From: an uncultured Pelagibacteraceae bacterium
GTDB lineage: Bacteria > Pseudomonadota > Alphaproteobacteria > Pelagibacterales > Pelagibacteraceae
Reading direction: 5' to 3'
Length of the DNA: 64,000 nt
NCBI GenBank assembly: GCA_902611815.1
Contig: CACMAZ010000003.1
Span: 1 to 64,000 of the forward strand
In this document: positions 55,193-63,180 of the stretch, piece after piece
How the letters are laid out: every line of letters begins with the position of its first letter
Numbering within the stretch: position 1 is the stretch's first letter
Made by a program: the position numbers and the translations under genes
Notes under the pieces: generated by a model
What the model saw: only the letters and a program-made list of their open reading frames with translations
What the model was told of the DNA's origin: nothing
The model's database searches: none

Positions 55193-55608
55193 GACAAAAA
55201 TTTTTTAACCTTGTAGTTAATACATCGGGTCAAAGATTGTACGAAATTACAGATCAAACAATCGAATGGATTGACAAAAATAAATTCTCAAATGGAATGT
55301 TGAATTTAAGTATTCAACATACTAGCGCATCGCTTATAGTGCAAGAAAATGCAGATCCCGATGTACAAAAAGATTTAATAAACTATTTCGATAGATTAGT
55401 TCCTATGGATGATCAACTTTATATTCACTCATCTGAAGGTAAAGATGATATGCCAGCACATATAAAGTCTGCACTAACTAATAATCAAATTTCTTTAAGT
55501 ATAAAAGAATCAAGATTAATTTTAGGAACTTGGCAAGGTATTTATTTATTTGAACACAGATTAGATAGTCATAAAAGAACTATCGTTCATCATTACATTG
55601 GTGACTAA
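55189..55608 (+). CDS. YjbQ/UPF0047 family protein
   Basis: 139 residues starting at GTG (55189), overlapping the previous stop. NLSIQHTSASLIVQENADPDVQKDL carries the conserved His and Asn of YjbQ, followed by EGKDDMPAHIKSAL and GTWQGIYLFEHR. E. coli YjbQ has weak thiamine-phosphate synthase activity in vitro; its real role is not settled. It ends with a 4-nt overlap with the convergent photolyase gene. Confidence 0.88.
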   Translation: MRQKFFNLVVNTSGQRLYEITDQTIEWIDKNKFSNGMLNLSIQHTSASLIVQENADPDVQKDLINYFDRLVPMDDQLYIHSSEGKDDMPAHIKSALTNNQISLSIKESRLILGTWQGIYLFEHRLDSHKRTIVHHYIGD

Positions 55609-57023
55609 TTTTTTTTTATACTTTGAAACGCTTTTAAAGCTTCAGCTCTTGCTTGTTCGTGTATAACTATCGGTTTAGGATAATCTTTGCCTATAACAGT
55701 ATTTATGGCTTTTTGATATTTATCTTCCATTTCCCATGGTTTATGAACATATTTGGATGGTACTTTACTAAGTTCAGGAACCCATTTTTTAACATATGTT
55801 CCTTCTTTATCAAACTTTTCACCCTGTAATATAGGATTGAAAATTCTAAAATATGGAGCTGCATCTGCACCGCATCCAGCTACCCATTGCCATTGTGCTA
55901 CGTTGTTTGCTTCATTAAAATCTAATAAACAATTTCTAAAATGTTTTTCACCCTCGACCCAATTTATCCTCAAGTGTTTTACTAAAAATGAACCTACAAC
56001 CATTCTTATTCTATTATGCATCCAACCTGTTTCATATAATTGTCTCATTCCAGCATCTACAATAGGATAACCGGTCATACCTTGCTTCCAAGCATTCAAA
56101 AATTCTTTGTTTTTTACCCAAGGGAATTTGTCGAATTCTTTTCTTAGGTTCCCTTTAAGCATTTCTGGAAAATAGTTTATTAAACTATGTGAAAATTCGC
56201 GCCAACCAATTTCATTTACATATTTTTTTATACCAATATTTTTTGGTTTTATTTCGTTACATTTTCTCCAAATTAAACTTACATGTATTTGACCACTTCT
56301 TATATATGGAGAAAGTCTGGACGTTCCATTGATACTTGGATAGTCTCTTAACGTACCATAATCTTTTACTTTTTTAGTAATAAAATTTTGGAGTAATTTA
56401 CCAGCATCATTTTCTGAAGGTTGCCAATATTTTTCAAATTTTTTATACCAATTTTTATTGGGTAGTATTTTTTCAGGTTTCACTTTATTTTTGAATAAGT
56501 TTTTAATTTTTTTTAATTTCTTTAAAGATTTATTTTTTAGTGGAACACTTTCGATATAGTAATTTTCAGCATTTCTCCAAAAAGGACTGTAAACCTTAAA
56601 TGGAGTACCATCATTTTTTGTAATCTCATTATATTCATTTAGAACATTTCCTTTGAAAAATTTGTAATTTATTTTATTTTTTTCCAACTCAGCGATTATT
56701 TCTTTATCTTTCTTTAGTTCTTGTGGCTCATAAATTTTGTTCCAATAAACTGCGATATCATTTGATTTAAATTTTTTAAAAAAGTTAATTTGATTATCTT
56801 CAATAATTTCTAAATTTACATTATTTTTAAGCAAATCCTCATTTAAACTTTTTAAAGACCTAGATATCCACCACTTTTGAGCTTCTCTAATATTGTCAAA
56901 GTTTTTTTTATCATAAATGTAAATTGCAGAGACAAATTCATGATTATTTGTTGCAAAGGATAGTGCAGGGTTATCCTGTAATCTAAAATCATCTCTTATC
57001 CAAACTATAGAATTTTTAATCAT
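55605..57023 (-). CDS. phrB: Deoxyribodipyrimidine photolyase (CPD class I)
   Basis: 472 residues with the N-terminal antenna-binding Rossmann domain (starting SIVWIRDDFRLQDNPAL) and a C-terminal FAD domain: GTSRLSPYIRSGQIH, WREFSHSLINYFPEM, GYPIVDAGMRQLYETGWMHN and the LDFNEANNVAQWQW and GADAAPYFRIFNP segments near the flavin. It repairs UV-induced cyclobutane dimers using blue light, fitting a surface-ocean organism. The start overlaps the upstream ammonia-lyase gene by 8 nt. Confidence 0.93.
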   Translation of the reverse strand: MIKNSIVWIRDDFRLQDNPALSFATNNHEFVSAIYIYDKKNFDNIREAQKWWISRSLKSLNEDLLKNNVNLEIIEDNQINFFKKFKSNDIAVYWNKIYEPQELKKDKEIIAELEKNKINYKFFKGNVLNEYNEITKNDGTPFKVYSPFWRNAENYYIESVPLKNKSLKKLKKIKNLFKNKVKPEKILPNKNWYKKFEKYWQPSENDAGKLLQNFITKKVKDYGTLRDYPSINGTSRLSPYIRSGQIHVSLIWRKCNEIKPKNIGIKKYVNEIGWREFSHSLINYFPEMLKGNLRKEFDKFPWVKNKEFLNAWKQGMTGYPIVDAGMRQLYETGWMHNRIRMVVGSFLVKHLRINWVEGEKHFRNCLLDFNEANNVAQWQWVAGCGADAAPYFRIFNPILQGEKFDKEGTYVKKWVPELSKVPSKYVHKPWEMEDKYQKAINTVIGKDYPKPIVIHEQARAEALKAFQSIKKN

Positions 57024-58161
57024 CTTTTTTTAATCTCTGATTACCTATTTTGTATAATTTATTATATAAATTTTTGTCTGTATCACCTTCACAACCAATT
57101 ATTAAAATATTTGATTTTTCATTTATTTCCAATTTTCTTTTTACAAGTGGATCATTGCAACAAGAGATTATACTTATCACAGCAGGGGTAGAACATTCTC
57201 CTGCAATTATTTTTTTATCGCTAAATTTTTTTTTTGCTAACATTGTTAAAGTTTGAGGCACATATTTATCTGATACACTCACACAATTATTTACAGCATT
57301 TTTTAAAATTCGCCATGGGACCAAAGATACTTCAGCACAAGACATTCCACCCATAATACTCTGTTTTTGGATATTAACTTTTTTTTGATATCCATATTTA
57401 ATGCTTTTCATCACACAATTTGCATTCTCTGGTTCAATAACAATTATTTTTGGAATTCTTTTAAAATATTTAGCAATCCCACTTATAATTCCTGCTGCCA
57501 TGCCACCAACCCCAGCTTGAAGAAAAACATGCGTAATATAATGTTTCGTTTGATTAGAAATTTCTTTGATCATTACTGAATATCCAGCCATAGTTAATTT
57601 GGGAACGTATTCATAATTCCGCCAGGCAACATCTTGAATAATTTTCCATCCTTTCTTTTTCGATATTTCTTTACAAACTTTTAAAGATTTTTCATAATTT
57701 CCTTTCACCCTAATTACATCAGCTCCGAGTTTTTCCATCTCAATAGCTCTAGTGTTACTCACATTTTCACTAATAAAAATTTTACATCTTGCTCCTATTT
57801 TTTTTGCTCCCCAAGACACAGATTTTCCATGATTTCCGGCTGTTGCAGTTGATACTGTTACTTTTTTTTTATTTTTAACAATTTTTTCTACCGCATAAGC
57901 CCCACCTAATGCTTTAAAAGATTTTAAACCAAATCTCTTAGACTCATCTTTGTAAAAAATGTTATTTGTACGCAAATTCTTAGACAATATCCTTAGATTA
58001 ATTAGAGGAGTTTTTTTATATCTTTTCCATTTTGAAATTACTTTATGAGCATCTAATAGATGCTTTTCTGGTAGTACTTTGAGTATCTTTTTCCTACTAA
58101 AATTAAAATTTTTATTAGTAGTAAATTCAGAAAATTTAAAATTTAAATATTTTTTTGCCAT
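57016..58161 (-). CDS. dpaL: Diaminopropionate ammonia-lyase-like PLP enzyme
   Basis: 381 residues of fold-type II PLP enzymes. The segment KDESKRFGLKSFKALGGAYA, with PLP-lysine Lys83, is diagnostic of diaminopropionate ammonia-lyase. STATAGNHGKSVSWGAK binds the phosphate side, and VFLQAGVGGMAAGIISG is the Gly loop. It turns 2,3-diaminopropionate into pyruvate and ammonia. EutB of ectoine operons is a related threonine-dehydratase-type enzyme, but the motif fits DpaL better. The gene is followed by phrB with an 8-nt overlap. Confidence 0.83.
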   Translation of the reverse strand: MAKKYLNFKFSEFTTNKNFNFSRKKILKVLPEKHLLDAHKVISKWKRYKKTPLINLRILSKNLRTNNIFYKDESKRFGLKSFKALGGAYAVEKIVKNKKKVTVSTATAGNHGKSVSWGAKKIGARCKIFISENVSNTRAIEMEKLGADVIRVKGNYEKSLKVCKEISKKKGWKIIQDVAWRNYEYVPKLTMAGYSVMIKEISNQTKHYITHVFLQAGVGGMAAGIISGIAKYFKRIPKIIVIEPENANCVMKSIKYGYQKKVNIQKQSIMGGMSCAEVSLVPWRILKNAVNNCVSVSDKYVPQTLTMLAKKKFSDKKIIAGECSTPAVISIISCCNDPLVKRKLEINEKSNILIIGCEGDTDKNLYNKLYKIGNQRLKKDD

Positions 58162-58295
58162 TTATCTTTTTAAGTTATTTTAAAAATTTTTAAACGTATA
58201 GGTGTATTTTATTATAATATTTGTGAAATAATTATTTAATTTTATACTTATTAATGCTAGCCTAAGAACTTCAAAGAACTAATTACGGAGGAAAT

Positions 58296-58847
58296 ATGAA
58301 ACACTGTGAAGAAGCCGATGGTTTAATGGCTCCAGATAAAGACACTGATGGATTTGTTTTTAACCATCTAATGCTAAGGATAAAAGATCCCAAAAAAACA
58401 TTAAATTTCTACTCAAAATTGATGGGAATGAGACTAATTAAAAAATTTGACTTTCCAACAATGAAGTTTTCTTTATATTTTTTAGGCAATCTTACAGATG
58501 AAGAAATTGCAAATGTTCCAAAAGATAATTTTGATAGGTCTGCATGGACTTTCACCCAAAAAGGAATGCTTGAGTTTACGCATAATTGGGGGTCAGAAAA
58601 TGATGACAAAGTAAAATTCCACGATGGGAATGCAGAGCCAAAAGGATTTGGGCACATATGTTTTTCAGTTCCAGATATATACGCCGCTTGTAAAAAATTT
58701 GAGGAAAATGGAGTTGAATTTGTTAAAAAACCAGACGATGGATCCATGAAAGGTTTAGCTTTTATAAAAGATCCAGATGGATATTGGATTGAAATTGTTC
58801 AATCAAAAAAAGTTGCAAACATCGTGAAAGAGATGGGAAAAATTTAG
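58296..58847 (+). CDS. gloA: Lactoylglutathione lyase (glyoxalase I)
   Basis: 183 residues with the four metal ligands of glyoxalase I in order: His in [11 protein letters not shown], Glu in [10 protein letters not shown], His in [11 protein letters not shown] and Glu in [10 protein letters not shown]. It converts the methylglyoxal-glutathione adduct to lactoylglutathione. A clear GGAGG precedes the start (58284-58288). The length matches the eukaryote-like long form with an N-terminal extension (about 20 residues). It relies on glutathione, whose first biosynthetic gene lies at the window end. Confidence 0.93.
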   Translation: MKHCEEADGLMAPDKDTDGFVFNHLMLRIKDPKKTLNFYSKLMGMRLIKKFDFPTMKFSLYFLGNLTDEEIANVPKDNFDRSAWTFTQKGMLEFTHNWGSENDDKVKFHDGNAEPKGFGHICFSVPDIYAACKKFEENGVEFVKKPDDGSMKGLAFIKDPDGYWIEIVQSKKVANIVKEMGKI

Positions 58848-58950
58848 CAAGATTTTACAATCTGAAGTTGATTAAAATAATTTTTTTCGTTGCGAATTAT
58901 TATCAATATAATTGACTTCTTTTTTTAGATCATGTTAAATTTAGCTTATA

Positions 58951-58984
58951 AAATTTATCATTAGATAAATTTAACGTTAAATTT
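58951..58984 (+). promoter_or_regulatory. AT-rich dyads upstream of the GMC operon, candidate operator
   Basis: AAATTTATC (58951-58959) and GATAAATTT (58964-58972) form a 9-bp dyad. It overlaps a perfect 18-bp palindrome with half-sites AAATTTAAC (58967-58975) and GTTAAATTT (58976-58984). A further GTTAAATTT copy is at 58934-58942. Repetition of one 9-base half-site three times in 50 bp suggests a protein-binding array, although AT-rich DNA makes such dyads less surprising. Confidence 0.45.
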
Positions 58985-59024
58985 TGAGAGTGCCACTTGA
59001 AGCCCTCAAGTTTCCCGCTCTCAA
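58984..59024 (+). promoter_or_regulatory. Two-tier stem-loop in the leader of the GMC operon
   Basis: An outer stem TTGAGAG (58984-58990) with CTCTCAA (59018-59024) encloses an internal loop (TGCC and TTCCCG) and an inner perfect stem ACTTGA (58995-59000) with TCAAGT (59006-59011) around an AGCCC loop. It is markedly more GC-rich than the surrounding DNA. It ends 6 nt before the GGAGG Shine-Dalgarno at 59030-59034. No T-run follows, so it is not a terminator. This looks like a compact structured 5' leader, possibly ligand- or protein-responsive. Confidence 0.55.
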
Positions 59025-59042
59025 CAATTGGAGGAAGAATAG

Positions 59043-59612
59043 ATGAAAATAACTAGACGAGAACTTCTTATTAGTGCTGGATCTTTACTTGCTTACTCAC
59101 AGTTGGGTTCACTAGCTAATGCTGAAGTTAATATCGCTGCACAGCCAGGTGATCAAGAAATGATCGCTTCTATGTGCAAAGCTCTATATCCGCATGATAG
59201 GTTTCCAATGAGTATCTACATGGATGTAGCTGCTGGAGCTATCAAAAAAGGAAATGCAGATACAGGTGCAAAAATTTCCTTTAGAGCTGGTTTAGATGGC
59301 TTGAAGATTAATAAGTTCGACAAGATGAACTTTAAGAAACAAACTAAATACCTAAAATCAATAGAGAACACTCCGTTCTTTGGCTTAGTAAGAGGTCATA
59401 CGGTAGTAGCACTTTATGATCACAAAGAAGTTCACAAAATATTTGGATACCAAGGTGCAAGCTTTGATAAAGGTGGATACAAAGACGGCGAATACAATGA
59501 CCTATCATGGTTACCGGAGCCAAGAATTGAAGAGCACCCAGATTTAACTGCTTTTCTAGACGACAGCTCGCCGAAAAAATATGCGTCTTTGAAAATTAAA
59601 AAAACATTTTAA
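59043..59612 (+). CDS. Small subunit of GMC dehydrogenase (gluconate 2-dehydrogenase subunit 3 family), Tat-exported
   Basis: 189 residues. A twin-arginine-like signal is seen at ITRRELLISAGSLLAYS, with cleavage probably near residue 27 (ANA-EV). The mature part begins with MIASMCKALYPHDRFP, the family start pattern of the gamma subunit of membrane FAD-dehydrogenases. By analogy it escorts the catalytic GMC subunit, which has no signal of its own, through the Tat system. A strong Shine-Dalgarno and structured leader precede it. The catalytic-subunit gene is 17 nt downstream. Confidence 0.85.
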   Translation: MKITRRELLISAGSLLAYSQLGSLANAEVNIAAQPGDQEMIASMCKALYPHDRFPMSIYMDVAAGAIKKGNADTGAKISFRAGLDGLKINKFDKMNFKKQTKYLKSIENTPFFGLVRGHTVVALYDHKEVHKIFGYQGASFDKGGYKDGEYNDLSWLPEPRIEEHPDLTAFLDDSSPKKYASLKIKKTF

Positions 59613-59629
59613 CTAGGGGAGATATATAA

Positions 59630-61192
59630 ATGAAAATAGACAAAAAAGAAAAAGCTGTTGTCGTTATAGGATCTGGTCCTGGTGGCGCACAAGTAGCTTA
59701 TCAATTAACTAAACAGGGTATTCCTGTAGTTCTTTTAGAAGCTGGAAGACGTATTATGAAAGAAGAGTACGTAAACGAAGAATGGCCAGCTTTCAGCCAA
59801 ATGGCTTGGTTAGACAAAAGAACTATGTCAGGTAACGCTAGAATAGTTAAAGACTTTAATGGCTTACCAACATGGTTAGTAAAAGCTGTGGGTGGAACTG
59901 CTACACACTGGGCAGGTGCTACTCCACGTTTTCTTGACTATGAATGGAAAACTAAATCAACATACGGAAGCGTTGACGGTGCAACTCTAATGGACTGGCC
60001 GATCGATGGTAAAGAAATGAAGCCTTACTATGTAAAGGCTGAAGATGCTATCGGATCAACACATAGAGGTGGACGTCCTCCATTACCAGCAAACAACAAC
60101 TATAAAGTTTTTGCTGAAGGAGCAAAAAGAAATGGTTACAAGTTCTATGCAACAGGACCTTACGGTACTAATGCAGCTCCATATGATGGAAGACCAGCAT
60201 CAATTCAAGATGGTTTTAATTTCCAAGGTGATAAAAATGGTTCAAAATGGAATCCAAACGTAAGTGAAATTCCAAAAGCCCTTGCAACTGGAAAATTAGA
60301 ACTAAGAACAAACTCTCAAGCTGTTCAGATAACTACTGACAGTTCAGGAAAAGCTGATGGTGTTTTATACATGGACACAAAAACTAAAGCTTTACACAGA
60401 CAAGAAGCTAAAGTTATTTGTGTTGCTGGTAACTCAATTGAGACACCAAGATTGTTCTTAATGAGTGCTTCATCAAGATTTCCAAATGGTTTAGCTAACA
60501 GCTCAGATCAAGTTGGAAGAAACTACATGAGACACTTAACAGGTTCAGTTTATGCTACATTTGATAAGCCAGTTAACTTCTTTAGAGGAGAGACTATGGC
60601 TGGGTTCTTAGCAGATGAAGTAAAACACAATCCTAAAAGAGGTTTCGTAGGTGGATACTATCTTGAGACATTAGCTTTAGGACCATCATTCTTAGGAGCT
60701 TTCTTAGATCCAGGTAAATGGGGTAAGAAATTTGCTGACATGATGGATGGATATCAAAATATGGCTGGTATGTGGATTGTAGGTGAAGATATGCCTCAAG
60801 CAAACAACAGAATAACTTTAGGATCTGCAAAAGACGCTTTTGGTCTTCCTGCTCCTAACGTTCACTTTGATGATCACCCGAATGATACTGCAATGAGAAA
60901 CCATGCGTATGAAAAAGGTGAAGCAATATACAAAGCTGTTGGTGCAACACAAACATACAGAGTTACACCATATCCACACACTCACAACCTTGGCTCTATG
61001 AGAATGAGCGCTAAGGCAAAAGATGGTGTTGTAGATAAATGGGGCAGATGCCACGATGTGAAAAACCTTTTCGTATCAGATGGTTCTGTCATGACTACAG
61101 GTGCAGCATGTAACCCAACATTAACGATTACTGCATTAGCTATCAGACAAGGTGAGTATCTTGCTGATCAACTAAAAAAAGGTAACGTTTAA
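59630..61192 (+). CDS. GMC-family FAD-dependent sugar/alcohol dehydrogenase, large subunit
   Basis: 520 residues of the GMC oxidoreductase family as found in gluconate and FAD-glucose dehydrogenases. The FAD-binding GSGPGG is at 14-19, with VGGTATHWAG typical of membrane-linked forms. The C-terminal HTHNLGSMRM, RCHDVKNLFVSDGSV and CNPTLTITALAIRQ supply the active-site His and Asn pair. It presumably oxidises a sugar, sugar acid or polyol in the periplasm with its Tat-exported partner. The cytochrome c subunit usually encoded third is missing here. Codon choice looks like a highly expressed gene. Confidence 0.88.
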   Translation: MKIDKKEKAVVVIGSGPGGAQVAYQLTKQGIPVVLLEAGRRIMKEEYVNEEWPAFSQMAWLDKRTMSGNARIVKDFNGLPTWLVKAVGGTATHWAGATPRFLDYEWKTKSTYGSVDGATLMDWPIDGKEMKPYYVKAEDAIGSTHRGGRPPLPANNNYKVFAEGAKRNGYKFYATGPYGTNAAPYDGRPASIQDGFNFQGDKNGSKWNPNVSEIPKALATGKLELRTNSQAVQITTDSSGKADGVLYMDTKTKALHRQEAKVICVAGNSIETPRLFLMSASSRFPNGLANSSDQVGRNYMRHLTGSVYATFDKPVNFFRGETMAGFLADEVKHNPKRGFVGGYYLETLALGPSFLGAFLDPGKWGKKFADMMDGYQNMAGMWIVGEDMPQANNRITLGSAKDAFGLPAPNVHFDDHPNDTAMRNHAYEKGEAIYKAVGATQTYRVTPYPHTHNLGSMRMSAKAKDGVVDKWGRCHDVKNLFVSDGSVMTTGAACNPTLTITALAIRQGEYLADQLKKGNV

Positions 61193-61203
61193 TTAATTAA
61201 TTT

Positions 61204-61240
61204 AAAAAGGCCCCATATTCATATATGGGGCCTTTTTTTT
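61204..61240 (+). terminator. Intrinsic terminator of the GMC operon
   Basis: AAAAAGGCCCCATAT (61204-61218) pairs with the 3' arm ATATGGGGCCTTTTT (61223-61237) around a TCAT loop, followed by further T bases to 61240. It is the strongest hairpin-plus-T-tract in the window and ends the operon. Confidence 0.93.
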
Positions 61241-61335
61241 ATACCTCATTTAAAATTAATCGCTAAACAACTAATAAAAATTTTATATCAATTTATAAAA
61301 CTAAGTACTAATTTGATTGTAATAAATTTTATATC

Positions 61336-62364
61336 ATGAAAAATATTTTAATTATTGGTGCAGGAGCAATGGGTTCAGCATTTTCAGTACCTTGTGTTGA
61401 AAATAATAATAATGTATCTCTTATAGGGACCCACCTCGAAGATAGTTTGATTGAAACAATTAAATCTAAAAATAATTTTCATCCAAAATTAAATGTAAAC
61501 TTACCTTCAAAATTAAAAGTAGAAAAAATTGAAAAACTTGATGATTTGATGAAGGAAAAACCAGATGTGTTGGTTGTTGGAGTAAGTTCTATCGGAATTG
61601 ACTGGTTTGTAGATAAAATTGCAGACAAAATTGATAACAAAACCTCTTTAGTAATACTCACCAAAGGTCTCTCAATCGTTAATAAAAAACTTAGCACTAT
61701 TTCAGATAAGATAAAAATAATGTTAAGTGAAAAAGGAATTGAATTTACAAATATATCTGCAATCAAAGGCCCTTGTTTAGCAGCTGGTCTAGCTAACAAA
61801 ATTAGAACAAGCACATTAATTGCAAGCCCTAATATTGCTGAAGCCAAAAAATTACAAAAAATAATTTCAACAGATTATTATTCAACAGAAATTTCAGAGG
61901 ATCTTAATGGCGTTGAATTATCTGGAGCAATTAAAAATATTTATTCTATGATTATCGGTGCCTCAGAGGGACTGAGTAGTTCATCTGCAAAAAGCGAAGT
62001 TAAATCTAAATATTTTCATAATACATCCGCTTCATTAATACATAAATCAATTTCTGAAATGGCAAAATTTGTAAAACACTATGGAGGTAAATCAGATACT
62101 GTTTATGGATTAGCTGGACTTGGAGATTTATATGTAAGCGCAGTTGGTGGAAGAAATAGTCAAATGGGAAAATACTTAGGCGAGGGATATCTATACAAAG
62201 AAGCTAAAAAGAAATTTATGGACGAAGTTACTGTTGAGGGAGCAGAACTTGCAATTGAAGTAGGAAAAAAAATAAAACAAGACTTAAATGAAAAAGATTT
62301 TCCTCTTATGTTAAGCATTATTGAATGTATTTGTGAAAATAAAAAATTAGAAATCAGTTGGTGA
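61336..62364 (+). CDS. NAD(P)-dependent glycerol-3-phosphate dehydrogenase-like protein
   Basis: 342 residues of the GpsA fold: GAGAMG at 8-13, VVGVSSIGIDW, ILTKGLSI, LSGAIKNIYSMIIGASEGL with the active-site Lys, and GLGDLYVSAVGGRNSQMGKYLGEG. The usual SGPSFA substrate motif reads KGPCLAAGLA, so the substrate may differ from dihydroxyacetone phosphate; another polyol phosphate or small ketoacid is possible. It starts after a 143-nt gap holding the GMC terminator and lies 21 nt before the amidotransferase gene. Confidence 0.78.
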   Translation: MKNILIIGAGAMGSAFSVPCVENNNNVSLIGTHLEDSLIETIKSKNNFHPKLNVNLPSKLKVEKIEKLDDLMKEKPDVLVVGVSSIGIDWFVDKIADKIDNKTSLVILTKGLSIVNKKLSTISDKIKIMLSEKGIEFTNISAIKGPCLAAGLANKIRTSTLIASPNIAEAKKLQKIISTDYYSTEISEDLNGVELSGAIKNIYSMIIGASEGLSSSSAKSEVKSKYFHNTSASLIHKSISEMAKFVKHYGGKSDTVYGLAGLGDLYVSAVGGRNSQMGKYLGEGYLYKEAKKKFMDEVTVEGAELAIEVGKKIKQDLNEKDFPLMLSIIECICENKKLEISW

Positions 62365-62385
62365 TATTTTAATTAATCTTTAATC

Positions 62386-63180
62386 ATGACAATTAAATTA
62401 TTAATAGTTGAAGGAAACCTACAAGAGGAAAATCAAAATTTTAAAAACGCTGGTATTCAAACACATACAGAAAGTTTAAAAGATAGTCTTGCTTACATTA
62501 CCAAAGATCTCGACATAGATGTTGTTAACCCATCTGCTGATCCTAAAATTTTTGAAAATATTGGAAATTTGGAAAAATATGATGGGACAGTGTGGGGTGG
62601 TAGTAGTTTAAATATTTACAATAATACTGATGAAATTAAGAGACAAATAATGTTTATGAAAGAATGTCAAAAAAAAATAAAAAAGATTTTAGCAATTTGT
62701 TGGGGCATGCAAGTTGCTGTAGTTGCAGCTGGAGGAGAAGTTAAAAAATCCTCTAACGGATCTCATATAGGTATTGCTTTTGATATTGAATTAAACCCTA
62801 ATGGTCAAAGACATCCTATTTACAAAGGTAAAAAAAATAAATTTTGCTCACCAGCTTTTAATTTTGATGAAGTGGTTACTTTACCAAAAGATGCAATTCT
62901 ATTGGCTTCAAATAATATCAATAAAATTTCAAGTATATCTTTTAATCATGAAAAAAGTGAAATATGGGGAATTCAGTATCATCCAGAGATTAAATATGAA
63001 AAAATGATAGAATTAATTAAATTTAGAAAAGATAGATTAATAAATCAAAGAAAAGCTTTCAAATCATATGATGAAATCGATCATCATATAAGTTTGATAA
63101 AAAATGAATTATCAAAATCTGAAATAAATCATAGAATGATAGAATTAAAGAACTGGCTAGGTAGTATAAATGGAAATTAA
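62386..63180 (+). CDS. Class I glutamine amidotransferase-like protein
   Basis: 264 residues of the GATase1 fold. The nucleophile is Cys105 (AICWGMQVA), and His199/Glu201 in GIQYHPEI complete the triad. Stand-alone members hydrolyse gamma-glutamyl amides or donate ammonia to partners; no synthase domain is fused here. An extra ~50 residues follow the catalytic core. The gene overlaps gshA by 11 nt, so a role in gamma-glutamyl or glutathione metabolism is an attractive guess. It is not proven by the sequence. Confidence 0.8.
   Translation: MTIKLLIVEGNLQEENQNFKNAGIQTHTESLKDSLAYITKDLDIDVVNPSADPKIFENIGNLEKYDGTVWGGSSLNIYNNTDEIKRQIMFMKECQKKIKKILAICWGMQVAVVAAGGEVKKSSNGSHIGIAFDIELNPNGQRHPIYKGKKNKFCSPAFNFDEVVTLPKDAILLASNNINKISSISFNHEKSEIWGIQYHPEIKYEKMIELIKFRKDRLINQRKAFKSYDEIDHHISLIKNELSKSEINHRMIELKNWLGSINGN

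Noticed and set aside
57016..58161. EutB/threonine dehydratase as partner of the DoeA-like gene
   Set aside because: The PLP-lysine region RFGLKSFKALGGAYA fits diaminopropionate ammonia-lyase better, and the gene is 19 kb from doeA next to phrB.
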